Shown piece after piece: positions 1 through 8,181 of a stretch of DNA of 64,000 nucleotides (positions within the stretch are counted from its first letter, which is position 1; each line of letters opens with the position of its first letter). The translations under genes and the position numbers were made by a program. Where the stretch lies: the NCBI GenBank assembly GCA_003149555.1, contig QCWE01000001.1:147702-211701 (forward strand). Direction: 5' to 3'. The DNA comes from Candidatus Aquiluna sp. XM-24bin5. GTDB taxonomy: Bacteria > Actinomycetota > Actinomycetia > Actinomycetales > Microbacteriaceae. Below the pieces are notes generated by a model, which was given only the letters and a program-made list of their open reading frames with translations, had not been told where the DNA came from and searched no databases.

Positions 1-29
1 TAAACCCTATTGAACTCTTCAGCTGTCAT
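1..29 (-). CDS. 5' end of a minus-strand gene cut by the window edge
   Basis: An ATG at 29-27 on the minus strand is preceded by a good ribosome binding site (GGGAG, five to six bases upstream) and opens nine codons, MTAEEFNRV, to the window edge. It lies 42 bases downstream of tag on the same strand, so it could be the next gene of the ogt-tag unit. Nine residues are too few to assign a family. The start signal is the only support. Confidence 0.45.
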
Positions 30-71
30 TTGCTCTCCCAATAAACCAATGTAGTGGGAGCTGGATATTTT

Positions 72-635
72 TCAGGCCCTTCTAAAACAGCCCGGCGCAT
101 GGTCCTGAACCATACCCGTCGACTGCATCAGTGCATACATAGTGGTTGGGCCGACAAAAGAGAAACCGAGGCTTCTTAGCTTCTTACTTAATGCCTCTGA
201 TTCCCGGCTAGTGGCCTTCCACTCAAAGCCCTTGGCTAGTGTTTGAGCTTTCTTTGGAGCAAATGACCACATCAGCTCGACTAGGTCAAGATCCTGATCG
301 ATGACCACTTTGGCGTTGTTCACTGCAGAAATCACCTTTGCCCGGTTGCGGATTATTCGCTTGTCAAGAAGGAGATTGTTTATTCTTTGCTCTGTGTAGC
401 CCGCGACCTTGGCCGCGTCGAAGTTATCGAATGCGGCCCGGAATCCTTCGCGGCGCTTCAAAATTGTTATCCAGCTAAGTCCCGCCTGAAAGCCCTCAAG
501 GCAAATTCCTTCGAATAGCGCTCGCTGATCCTTGGTCTCGGTTCCCCACTCTTTGTCGTGGTAGTCGATGTAAATCTGATCATCGGTAACCCAGCTGCAG
601 CGAGTAATTCCATCCTCATGAACCCGGGTGTTCAC
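72..635 (-). CDS. tag: DNA-3-methyladenine glycosylase I
   Basis: Excises 3-methyladenine from alkylated DNA, the first step of base excision repair in the cytoplasm. The 187-residue protein has the Tag family length and segments (YHDKEWG, LEGFQAGLSWITIL, FVGPTTMYALMQ, VQDHAPGC). All four residues of the family's zinc site are present: Cys13, His26, His179 and Cys183. The start is GTG at 635, which overlaps the TGA of the upstream ogt gene (GTGA), so the two alkylation-repair genes are probably translationally coupled. Nothing appears truncated. The family assignment is secure. Confidence 0.95.
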   Translation of the reverse strand: MNTRVHEDGITRCSWVTDDQIYIDYHDKEWGTETKDQRALFEGICLEGFQAGLSWITILKRREGFRAAFDNFDAAKVAGYTEQRINNLLLDKRIIRNRAKVISAVNNAKVVIDQDLDLVELMWSFAPKKAQTLAKGFEWKATSRESEALSKKLRSLGFSFVGPTTMYALMQSTGMVQDHAPGCFRRA

Positions 636-1123
636 TTGTATTCGATTCCCTCAAGTTCAAGGAGCTTCACCTTGGTGGGAATGCCGTGACCTCCTGAGTA
701 GCCGGTGAGTTTGCCAGTAGAGCCAAGGATTCTGTGGCAGCCAATGATGATTCCAATTGGGTTAGCTCCCACAGCACCGCCAACCGCTCTTGCCGCCTTT
801 GGCTTGCCGGCTCTGATAGCTAGGTCTTTGTAGGTGGCGGTTTGGCCAAATGGAACCTTTTCGATCTCGCTCCAGATTGACTCCTGAAACCTTGTTCCCC
901 TGGCTACAAGGGGTAGGTCAAACACCTGTCTTTTGCCAGCGAAGTACTCTCTGAGCTGGCTGCTTGCCGATAGAGCGATATCTTTATCGGCGTCACTCTC
1001 CGAAAAGTCTGGCAGGGGAGTGGAGGTGGGGAAACCAACCTCCACGACCTTTCCCTCAGCAACACAAATCGTGAGCGGACCGAGGGGAGTGCCGAGAGTT
1101 ACTCGGGCTGTGATTTCGCTCAT
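632..1123 (-). CDS. ogt: methylated-DNA--protein-cysteine S-methyltransferase
   Basis: Suicide enzyme that moves the alkyl group of O6-methylguanine to its own cysteine. The 163-residue protein has the C-terminal MGMT domain: the helix-turn-helix RAGKPKAARAVGGA, the Asn of GANPIG, the active-site segment IIGCHRIL with Cys129, and the LTGYSGG substrate loop. The usual active-site tetrapeptide is PCHR; here the proline is Gly128. The Cys-His pair is kept, so activity is still expected. ATG start; it is the first gene of a two-gene unit with tag. Ogt and the C-terminal half of Ada share this domain; the lack of an Ada N-terminal domain favours the Ogt type. Confidence 0.93.
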   Translation of the reverse strand: MSEITARVTLGTPLGPLTICVAEGKVVEVGFPTSTPLPDFSESDADKDIALSASSQLREYFAGKRQVFDLPLVARGTRFQESIWSEIEKVPFGQTATYKDLAIRAGKPKAARAVGGAVGANPIGIIIGCHRILGSTGKLTGYSGGHGIPTKVKLLELEGIEYK

Positions 1124-1175
1124 ACGTGCACACTACACACCTTGTTGCGATCGCGTTTCAGAGCTGTGGAGAACC

Positions 1176-2666
1176 CTAGGATTTGAGACGCTTCCAGGCT
1201 TCGGTTAGGACCTTTCTCAAGATTTGCTCGATTTCGTCGAACTCCTTGGGACCGATCGTCAGCGGGGGTGCAAGCTGAATCACAGGATCTCCCCGGTCGT
1301 CAGCGCGGCAGTAGAGCCCGGCTTCATAGAGAGCGGTGTTTAGGAAGCCCCTTAGAAGTTTCTCGGCCTCGGGGCCGGTGAGAGTTTCCTTAGTCTCCTT
1401 GTTCTTCACCATCTCGACCGCGAAGAAGTAACCGTCTCCGCGGACGTTGCCAACGATGGGTAGGTCGTAAAGCTTCTCAAGGGTCTTGCGGAAGACAGGG
1501 GAGTTCTTTCGAACGTTATCCACCAACTTCTCCCTGTCGTAGATGTCGAGGTTGGCTAGTGCCACTGCACAGGCCACCGGGTGGCCTCCGAAGGTGTAGC
1601 CATGGGCGAGCGTGTTGGTGCCGTCATCAAAAGGCGTGAAAAACTTCTCTTTCAAGAACAGCGCACCTAGCGGCTGGGCTCCAGAGGTTATTGCTTTCGC
1701 GGTCACCATCATGTCTGGCTGAATGTCGTAGCGCTGGGATCCAAACATCTCTCCAGTTCGGCCGTAACCGGTGATGGTCTCGTCGGCCACGAGGATCACG
1801 TCGTACTTCGTGCAGATTTCGCGAACGCGCTTGAAGTAGGCCTTCGGTGCGGTGAAGCAACCACCAGCATTCTGGATGGGCTCAACGAAGAAAGCCGCTA
1901 CGGTGTCAGGCCCCTCAAAAAGAATTGCCTCCTCTAGGCGATTAGCCGCCCAGATACCGAATTCGTCCTCGTTCTTGAACTCATGCGGAGCCCGGTAGTA
2001 ATTGGTGTTGGGAACCCTGAAGGCAGAAGGCACCAGCGGCTCGAACATCTGCTTGAACGCGGGGATGCCGGTAATGGATAGGGCTCCATGGCTAGTGCCG
2101 TGGTATGCGGTCATGCGGGAGATAACCTTGTGCTTCTGTGGCTTGCCAGTCATCCGGAAGTATTGTTTGGCAATCTTCCAAGCAGACTCGACACCCTCGG
2201 TGCCGCCGGTTGTGAAGAAGATTCTGGTCATGCCCTCTGGTGCGTAGGAGAGCAGTCTCTCAGAGAGTTCGATCGCTCTCGGGTGGTGGTAGGACCAAAG
2301 CGGCATGAAGTCAAGTTCCATCATCTGCTTTTGCGCGGCTTCGGCGAGCTCCGGCCTGCCGTGGCCTGCGTTGCAGGTAAAGAGCCCCGAAAGCCCATCA
2401 ATTACCTTTCGACCCTTGGAGTCGATTAGGTAGTGACCCTCACCGCGTTCGATGATCGTCATGTCAATCTTCTGGTAGGGGCTGTGACGGGTGAAGTGCA
2501 GCCAAGTGTGCTTCTTTGCAGCCTCTTGCCACATCTTGTCACCGACCGCTTTGCCGGCCTGCATGGCCTCAAACACCTTGAGCTCGGCACTTGTCTTTGC
2601 CGTGGGCTTTACCCGACTGATCAGTCCCTTGAGCGGGTTAGTTTTTCTGCTCTCTGAAATCGCCAT
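1176..2666 (-). CDS. class III (PLP) aminotransferase, probably putrescine/omega-amino acid type
   Basis: A fold-type I, class III aminotransferase of 496 residues. The PLP lysine is Lys324 in MVTAKAITSG, preceded by the LVADETITGYGRTG segment that holds the cofactor-binding Asp. The sequence and length suit the SpuC/omega-amino acid:pyruvate group, which moves an amino group from putrescine or another omega-amine to pyruvate. It lies between the polyamine importer block and DNA repair genes, with an Lrp-type regulator 25 bases upstream on the same strand and gamma-aminobutyraldehyde dehydrogenase divergent beyond that. The product of putrescine transamination is the substrate of that dehydrogenase, so the context supports putrescine as substrate. 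Exact specificity cannot be read from sequence; beta-alanine or taurine transaminase are alternatives. Confidence 0.85.
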   Translation of the reverse strand: MAISESRKTNPLKGLISRVKPTAKTSAELKVFEAMQAGKAVGDKMWQEAAKKHTWLHFTRHSPYQKIDMTIIERGEGHYLIDSKGRKVIDGLSGLFTCNAGHGRPELAEAAQKQMMELDFMPLWSYHHPRAIELSERLLSYAPEGMTRIFFTTGGTEGVESAWKIAKQYFRMTGKPQKHKVISRMTAYHGTSHGALSITGIPAFKQMFEPLVPSAFRVPNTNYYRAPHEFKNEDEFGIWAANRLEEAILFEGPDTVAAFFVEPIQNAGGCFTAPKAYFKRVREICTKYDVILVADETITGYGRTGEMFGSQRYDIQPDMMVTAKAITSGAQPLGALFLKEKFFTPFDDGTNTLAHGYTFGGHPVACAVALANLDIYDREKLVDNVRKNSPVFRKTLEKLYDLPIVGNVRGDGYFFAVEMVKNKETKETLTGPEAEKLLRGFLNTALYEAGLYCRADDRGDPVIQLAPPLTIGPKEFDEIEQILRKVLTEAWKRLKS

Positions 2667-2691
2667 CGATTATCAATACCTTTTCGGGGAC

Positions 2692-3165
2692 CTATCTGGT
2701 TCCCCAGTTATAAAACTGCTTGTGCAGCTTTAGATAAACAAACGTTTCTGCCGAGGTTACCTGAGGAAGGGTGCGAATCCTTTGGTTCAGAAGAGCAATC
2801 AGGTGATCATCATCCTCACAAACCACCTCCACCATCAGGTCGAAACTCCCAGCGGTGAGGACAACGTAGTCAACCGCGGGGAGCGTGGACAGAGCCTCAG
2901 CAACCTCGGTGACATCGCCGACGCACTTGATGCCAATCATTGCCTGACGCGAAAAGCCCAGCCTGAGTGGGTCGGTCACGGCAACAATCTGCATTACTCC
3001 GGATTCTGTGAGCTTCTGCACGCGCTGCCGAACCGCTGCCTCAGACAGTCCCACCACCTTGCCTATTTCGGCGTAGGACTTTCGTCCATCGTGCTGGAGC
3101 TGCTCAATGATCTGTTTCGAGATCTCATCGAGTTGCGATTGTCTGGTTCTTGTTGTCCTCGACAT
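2692..3165 (-). CDS. Lrp/AsnC family transcriptional regulator
   Basis: A 157-residue regulator with the N-terminal winged helix-turn-helix of the Lrp/AsnC family (YAEIGKVVGLSEAAVRQRVQKL, split about residues 30-52) and a C-terminal RAM/AsnC ligand-binding domain (the G-x-FDLMVEV and L-PQVTSAETFV segments). These proteins form octamers and sense amino acids. It sits between, and is transcribed away from, patD, and reads toward the first aminotransferase. It is therefore a good candidate for local control of the polyamine/GABA genes, but that is an inference from position. A short inverted repeat CTCGA-N6-TCGAG (3158-3173) surrounds its own start codon. Confidence 0.9.
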   Translation of the reverse strand: MSRTTRTRQSQLDEISKQIIEQLQHDGRKSYAEIGKVVGLSEAAVRQRVQKLTESGVMQIVAVTDPLRLGFSRQAMIGIKCVGDVTEVAEALSTLPAVDYVVLTAGSFDLMVEVVCEDDDHLIALLNQRIRTLPQVTSAETFVYLKLHKQFYNWGTR

Positions 3166-3321
3166 GTCTCGAGTATCACAGCAAGTCGATTCCGAAAATA
3201 GGTATTCCGCAGTTTTTTTACAAATAAGTTACGAAATCGGCACTCTTTTTCATTTTTAATGTCGGGTAGGCCACTGCGGGTCTAGCATCAAGGTATTGAT
3301 CTCAACGAGGAGTGAATTCAG
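3166..3321. promoter_or_regulatory. divergent control region between the Lrp-type regulator and patD
   Basis: This 156-base AT-rich spacer must hold the promoters for both the minus-strand regulator/aminotransferase and the plus-strand patD-pot genes. It contains poly-T tracts (around 3214-3220 and 3244-3257) that would give intrinsic curvature, as often seen at Lrp-type operators. I could not pick a convincing -35/-10 pair in either direction. The only clear signal is the ribosome binding site GAGGAG at 3307-3312 for the TTG start of patD. Confidence 0.5.
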
Positions 3322-4758
3322 TTGGCAGTTAGAAAGCTTCAGAACTTTGTTGGCGGCAAGTATGTAACACCTGCTGCGAGTGCGGTGAGTGATGTTATCA
3401 ACCCATCCACCGAGGAGGTCTACGCCCACGCGCCCGTCTCTGGTGCCGAGGATGTTAATAACGCTTTTGAGGCCGCTCATGCCGCTTTCAAAGAGTGGTC
3501 GCAAGTAACACCTGCCGAGCGGCAGTTGGCTCTTTTCAGAATCGCTGACGAGCTAGAGCAGCATGCTGAGAAGGCGGCCGATCTCGAGAGCGAGAACACC
3601 GGTAAGCCGAGAGCGACCCTCGTTGACTACGAGATGGTTCCGTCCGTGGACCAGATTCGCTTCTTCGCAGGAGCCGCCCGCAACCTGGAGGGCAGGGCGA
3701 CTGCCGAGTACACGGCAGACCATACCTCCTCAATCAGGCGTGAGCCAATTGGCGTGATTGGACAGGTCACCCCATGGAACTATCCGCTGAACATGGCGGT
3801 TTGGAAGTTCGCCCCTGCGATTGCCGCGGGAAACACAATTGTCCTGAAGCCATCTGACACAACACCTTCATCGACACTTTTCTTGGCCGAGATAGCAAAC
3901 AAGCACTTGCCCCCCGGAGTATTCAATGTCATCACAGGTGACCGCGATACCGGTCGCATGATGATTGAGCACCCCACCCCGCAGATGGTCTCAATCACAG
4001 GCTCGGTTCGCGCGGGTATGGAGGTTGCAAAGTCCGCTGCGGCAGATTTGAAGCGCGTGCACCTTGAGCTTGGCGGCAAGGCTCCAGTAATTGTCTTTGA
4101 CGATGCAGATATGCAAAAAGCTGCCGAGGGCATCGTTGCTGCTGGCTTCTTCAACGCTGGTCAGGATTGCACCGCTGCCACAAGGCTGCTGGTTCACGAA
4201 AAGGCCTACGACTCATTCATGGCAGCGCTACTTGCAGAGGTAAAGGCAAGCGCAAAGGTTGGAATGCCTACAGACCCAGATGTTCTGTTTGGACCTGTCA
4301 ACAACTCATCCCAGCTCGAGCGGGTGCAGGGTTTCATTGACAGGGTCCCCTCACATGCCAAGGTCGAGGTTGGAGGAAACAGGCTCTCTGGCAAGGGTTA
4401 CTTCTTAGAACCAACAGTCCTCTCAGGTTTCAAGCAGGATGACGAGCACATTCAAAATGAGATCTTTGGACCAGTTCTAACCGTCCAGAAGTTCAAGGAT
4501 GACGAGCAGGCCCTGACCTGGGCCAATGATGTGAAGTATGGCCTTGCATCTTCGGTCTGGACCACAAACCACACCAGGGCAATGCGCTTTTCGAAGCACC
4601 TTGACTTCGGTGCAGTGTGGATTAATTGCCACATCCCGCTGGCGGCCGAGATGCCTCACGGTGGCTTCAAGCACTCGGGGTACGGCAAGGATCTTTCAGC
4701 ATACGGTTTCGAGGATTACACCCGAATCAAGCACGTGATGCACTACATCGGAGACTGA
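3322..4758 (+). CDS. patD: gamma-aminobutyraldehyde dehydrogenase (aldehyde dehydrogenase superfamily)
   Basis: NAD-dependent oxidation of 4-aminobutyraldehyde to 4-aminobutyrate, the second step of putrescine breakdown. The 478-residue protein has the ALDH fold: the PWNYPLNM motif near residue 152, the general base Glu249 in LELGGKAP and the nucleophile Cys283 in GQDCTAATR. The GQDCTA context is typical of the PatD/Prr subgroup. The start is TTG at 3322, chosen because GAGGAG lies nine bases upstream and the reading begins MAVRKLQNFVGGKYV as in relatives. It heads the plus-strand run into the polyamine importer genes. Other omega-aminoaldehyde dehydrogenases (betaine aldehyde type) remain possible, but the neighbourhood favours PatD. 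Confidence 0.87.
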   Translation: MAVRKLQNFVGGKYVTPAASAVSDVINPSTEEVYAHAPVSGAEDVNNAFEAAHAAFKEWSQVTPAERQLALFRIADELEQHAEKAADLESENTGKPRATLVDYEMVPSVDQIRFFAGAARNLEGRATAEYTADHTSSIRREPIGVIGQVTPWNYPLNMAVWKFAPAIAAGNTIVLKPSDTTPSSTLFLAEIANKHLPPGVFNVITGDRDTGRMMIEHPTPQMVSITGSVRAGMEVAKSAAADLKRVHLELGGKAPVIVFDDADMQKAAEGIVAAGFFNAGQDCTAATRLLVHEKAYDSFMAALLAEVKASAKVGMPTDPDVLFGPVNNSSQLERVQGFIDRVPSHAKVEVGGNRLSGKGYFLEPTVLSGFKQDDEHIQNEIFGPVLTVQKFKDDEQALTWANDVKYGLASSVWTTNHTRAMRFSKHLDFGAVWINCHIPLAAEMPHGGFKHSGYGKDLSAYGFEDYTRIKHVMHYIGD

Positions 4759-4799
4759 AAGTAAAAATTAGATTTCATTGACGGCCCCGGGAGGAATTT

Positions 4800-4886
4800 G
4801 TGCCAAACTTTGAGCAATTCGGAATCACCGAAGCGCCTGAGAATGAATACAAGCCGCTACAAGCGGATTTAGGAGAAAAGCAATGA
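4800..4886 (+). CDS. possible 28-residue protein translationally coupled to potD
   Basis: A GTG at 4800 lies five bases after a strong Shine-Dalgarno sequence (GGAGG, 4790-4794) and opens 28 codons that end in a TGA overlapping the potD ATG as ATGA (4883-4886). The peptide begins MPNFEQFGITEAPENEYKPL, is acidic and has no cysteine or membrane segment. Nothing else explains the well-placed second ribosome binding site in the patD-potD gap. It resembles no family I know. It could be a small protein or a leader peptide that controls potD translation. The alternative is chance: a 28-codon open frame is not rare, but one with a strong SD and an exact stop-start overlap is less likely. Confidence 0.42.
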   Translation: MPNFEQFGITEAPENEYKPLQADLGEKQ

Positions 4887-6127
4887 AGCGAGAGCTACCG
4901 CAAGACCCAATGCTGCGGGACTTAGTTCAGATGGCTAGAAATCATCAGATTTCCAGGCGCGCGGCATTGGCCGGAGTTGGTGGAACAGCAGCTGCACTTA
5001 CCCTTGCATCCTGCGCACCGGCTGACGAAGGTCAGGTTGCCGCAACTGACGTTTCCGACTCTGAGAAGGTGCTGGTTTGGCACAACTGGCCTGCCTACAT
5101 GGACGAGGACGACGACGGCAACTACCCAACCCTCGAGCGTTTCCAGTCAGAGAGCGGTATCAGCGTTGATTACCGCATCGAGATTGACGACAACGACACT
5201 TGGTATGCAAAGGTTAAAGACCAGCTAGAGCTTGGCGCTGACATCGGTGCTGACGTAGCGTGCCCGACCGGCTGGATGGCATCTAGGCTCCAGAACCTCG
5301 GCTACCTGCAAACCTACGACAACGCAAACATGCCAAACAAGGTTGCAAACATTGCGCCTAGCTATCTAGGTTCTGCCGAGGATCCAGACCGCATCTACTC
5401 CGTGCCTTGGCAGGCAGGTTTCGCTGGTATTGGCTACAACAAGCAGGCCTACCGCGATGCCACCGGCAAGGACGCTCCAGGCTCAATCGCTGACCTCTGG
5501 GCAGCCGAACTGAAGGGACGTGTCGGCTTGCTTTCGGAGATGCGCGACACCGTCGGCCTAGTGCTCATGAGCCAGGGCATCGACATTGCATCTAGCTCAA
5601 GCCTCACCGAGGACGCTTTCATGGCAGCGCTTGACGCAATCAAGGAGCAGATCGACGCTGGACAGATCTACAACGTTCGCGGAAACAGCTACCTTGATGA
5701 CCTTGCCACTGGCAACATCATCGCCTCCACCGCCTGGTCAGGTGACATCACAGTCATCAACTACGAGGCTGGAACGGACGACGACCCAGAGCCATTCGGA
5801 TTCATCTTCCCTGAGTCAGGGGCGACCCTGTGGGCAGACGTGTTCATTACTCCTAACGGTGCGACCCACAAGCGCAACGTTGAGGAGCTAATCAACTTCT
5901 ACTACGACCCAGCAAATGCCGCAGAGCTAGCGCTCTGGGTGAACTACATCACCCCAGTCGTTGGAGCTCAGGATGTTGCAGCCGAGGAGGACCCAGAGCT
6001 AGCCGAAAACCAGCTCATCTTCCCTAACGCTGACACCCTGGCGAAGTCCGCGGCCTTCCGTTCCCTTACAGGACAGGAAGAGCAGCGTTTTGCTTCGGCT
6101 TGGCAGAACCTTCTGCTAGGGGCTTAG
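4883..6127 (+). CDS. potD: polyamine ABC transporter substrate-binding lipoprotein (PotD-like)
   Basis: Extracytoplasmic binding protein that captures spermidine, putrescine or related amines for the PotABC importer. The 414-residue protein starts with a twin-arginine motif (SRRAAL, Arg25-Arg26), a hydrophobic stretch and a lipobox LASC ending at Cys44, so it is predicted to be exported folded by Tat and lipid-anchored. The mature part begins with VLVWHNWPAYMDE and contains the PotD-like segments DVACPTGWMASRL and SVPWQAGFAGIGYN. ATG start at 4883 with AGGAG at 4871-4875. It is followed directly by potA. The exact polyamine is not readable from the sequence. Confidence 0.9.
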   Translation: MKRELPQDPMLRDLVQMARNHQISRRAALAGVGGTAAALTLASCAPADEGQVAATDVSDSEKVLVWHNWPAYMDEDDDGNYPTLERFQSESGISVDYRIEIDDNDTWYAKVKDQLELGADIGADVACPTGWMASRLQNLGYLQTYDNANMPNKVANIAPSYLGSAEDPDRIYSVPWQAGFAGIGYNKQAYRDATGKDAPGSIADLWAAELKGRVGLLSEMRDTVGLVLMSQGIDIASSSSLTEDAFMAALDAIKEQIDAGQIYNVRGNSYLDDLATGNIIASTAWSGDITVINYEAGTDDDPEPFGFIFPESGATLWADVFITPNGATHKRNVEELINFYYDPANAAELALWVNYITPVVGAQDVAAEEDPELAENQLIFPNADTLAKSAAFRSLTGQEEQRFASAWQNLLLGA

Positions 6128-7257
6128 TGGCAACAGACTTCGTTGCCCGAGGTCAAGACCTCGAGCTTGAGAGTATTCGCAAGGAGTTCCCCGGTTTTGT
6201 TGCGGTCGAAGACCTCGACCTCAAGATTCCCGCCGGGGAATTCTTTGCGCTGCTCGGCCCATCGGGTTGTGGCAAGACCACGACCCTGAGGATGATTGCC
6301 GGCTTGGAGACTCCAAGCGCAGGGCGCATCCTTATTGGGGGCAACGACGTCACCGACCAGAAGCCTCACCAGCGACCTGTCAATACTGTCTTTCAAAACT
6401 ACGCACTCTTTCCTCACATGAGTGTCGAGGAAAACGTAGCGTTTGGTCTCAAGCAGCGAAAAATTGACAACCCGCTAGAAAAGGCAAAGGCCGCGCTGGA
6501 GATGGTTGAGCTGCAACACCTTGCCTCGCGAAGGCCTCAGCAGCTCTCCGGTGGTCAGCAGCAGCGCGTCGCACTCGCCAGAGCTTTGGTGAATAGGCCA
6601 GCTCTGCTGCTTCTTGATGAGCCGCTGGGTGCACTGGATCTAAAGCTGCGAAGACAAATGCAAATTGAGCTCAAGGCTATCCAGATGGAGGTCGGCCTCA
6701 CCTTCCTGCATGTGACACATGACCAAGAGGAGGCCATGGACATGGCCGACACCGTTGCGGTTATGAACCACGGTCACATTGAGCAGATGGGTGCACCGGA
6801 AGCTCTTTACGACCGGCCTAAGACCGCCTTCGTGGCAAAGTTCCTCGGGCAGTCAAACCTGTTTGTTGGAGAAGTTTCCGAGTCGGACGACTCCAAGCTT
6901 TCCATCAACTTCAAGGGAAACCTCCTTACCGCACCTGCGAACCGGGTCGAGAAAACCAAAGGCAAGGTTGCAATTGGAGTGCGCCCGGAGAAAACCTATT
7001 TCCATCCTGAGAAACCGGCAGCTGATTCAGGCATCAATACTCTTGGGCCCGGCACCATCACCGACATCAGGTTCACGGGTGTCTCGAATCAGTACCAGAT
7101 AGAAATTCCAGAAATCGGCGAGGTCACGGTCTTCGCTCAGAACGTTGGCAAGTCTCCCGTTGTCGAACTGGGTGCAGAGGTTTGGGTCAGTTGGAAGGTC
7201 GAGCACAGCTTCGGGCTTGCGGATCTACCGACTGGCGAAGAAGAAGTCGCAGAGTAG
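6127..7257 (+). CDS. potA: polyamine ABC transporter ATP-binding protein
   Basis: ATPase of the PotABCD importer at the inner face of the membrane. With the GTG start at 6127 the protein is 376 residues: Walker A GPSGCGKTT (44-52), signature LSGGQQQR (140-147), Walker B with Asp164-Glu165, an H-loop in LHVTHDQEEAM, and a C-terminal TOBE domain (GVRPEKTYF onward). I chose GTG 6127 because it overlaps the potD stop (TAGTG) and has AGGGG upstream; a TTG at 6100 in the same frame lacks a ribosome binding site and would overlap potD by 28 bases. Confidence 0.93.
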   Translation: MATDFVARGQDLELESIRKEFPGFVAVEDLDLKIPAGEFFALLGPSGCGKTTTLRMIAGLETPSAGRILIGGNDVTDQKPHQRPVNTVFQNYALFPHMSVEENVAFGLKQRKIDNPLEKAKAALEMVELQHLASRRPQQLSGGQQQRVALARALVNRPALLLLDEPLGALDLKLRRQMQIELKAIQMEVGLTFLHVTHDQEEAMDMADTVAVMNHGHIEQMGAPEALYDRPKTAFVAKFLGQSNLFVGEVSESDDSKLSINFKGNLLTAPANRVEKTKGKVAIGVRPEKTYFHPEKPAADSGINTLGPGTITDIRFTGVSNQYQIEIPEIGEVTVFAQNVGKSPVVELGAEVWVSWKVEHSFGLADLPTGEEEVAE

Positions 7258-7266
7258 GGCAGCGCG

Positions 7267-8181
7267 GTGGCATTCGTAGCTTTAGGGCCGCAGGCACCTG
7301 TTGCAAACCAGAAGCCAACTAAGACGGGCCGAGTCGCACTCTATCTATTGCTCCCCGGGCTTTTTTACCTTGGGCTGTTCTTCCTGACTCCACTTTTCTC
7401 GCTAATTCTGACCTCACTCAAAGCACCTAGCGCAACAGGAGTCATAGGACGCTACGACGTTGCCGTTGAGGTTGGCAATTATGCATATGCAGTTGGGCAG
7501 TACGCACCGCAGATATTCAGATCCTTCAGTTTTGCGTTGATTGCCACAGTGATTGCGCTTGCGGTTAGCTACCCCATTGCATACTTCATCGGAGTGACTG
7601 CGAGAAATCGTCCTCTGCTTAAAGGCATGCTGCTCACTCTTGTTATTGCTCCGTTCTTTATTTCGATGCTGCTGAGAACGTTTGCTTGGAAGCAAATATT
7701 TTCGAACGATTCATGGCTTGTTAATACGCTGAAGGACCTAGGTCTGATGGGCCTAGACAGCTACATCATTGGAACTGATTTTGCGGTTGTGTTTGGACTT
7801 GTCTACAACTTCATTCCGTTCATGACGCTACCCATTTATGCATCTTTGGACCGTCTCGATCTAAGGCTGGTTGAAGCTGGTCAGGATCTCTACGCAAACT
7901 CGGTCACCACCTTTCGCAAGATAACTTTCCCGCTGTCTTTGCCGGGAGTTATCTCGGGGACTCTGCTCACCTTCATTCCCATCAGCGGTGACTATGTGGT
8001 TGCAAGCCGCGATTTTCTTGGAAGCACCGACACCGCGATGATTGGAAATGTGGTTGAGGCTAACTTCCTGAGAATCCAGGACTACCCGACCGCTTCGGCT
8101 CTTTCGGTTCTGCTGATGGCAGCCATTGTGATTCTGGTTTCCGCCTACGTTCGCAGGAGTGGAACGGAGGACCTGCTTTGA
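7267..8181 (+). CDS. potB: polyamine ABC transporter permease (PotB-like)
   Basis: One of two membrane channel subunits of the polyamine importer. The 304-residue protein has about six transmembrane helices (first around LYLLLPGLFYLGLFFLTPL, residues 26-44) and the EAA loop EAGQDLYANSVTTFRKITFP that contacts the ATPase. GTG start at 7267, ten bases after potA. The N-terminus carries a short polar extension before the first helix. Its partner permease overlaps the end of this gene. Confidence 0.91.
   Translation: MAFVALGPQAPVANQKPTKTGRVALYLLLPGLFYLGLFFLTPLFSLILTSLKAPSATGVIGRYDVAVEVGNYAYAVGQYAPQIFRSFSFALIATVIALAVSYPIAYFIGVTARNRPLLKGMLLTLVIAPFFISMLLRTFAWKQIFSNDSWLVNTLKDLGLMGLDSYIIGTDFAVVFGLVYNFIPFMTLPIYASLDRLDLRLVEAGQDLYANSVTTFRKITFPLSLPGVISGTLLTFIPISGDYVVASRDFLGSTDTAMIGNVVEANFLRIQDYPTASALSVLLMAAIVILVSAYVRRSGTEDLL

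Noticed and set aside
6100..6126. TTG 6100 as the potA start
   Set aside because: No ribosome binding site and a 28-base overlap with potD; GTG 6127 overlaps the stop exactly and has AGGGG upstream.
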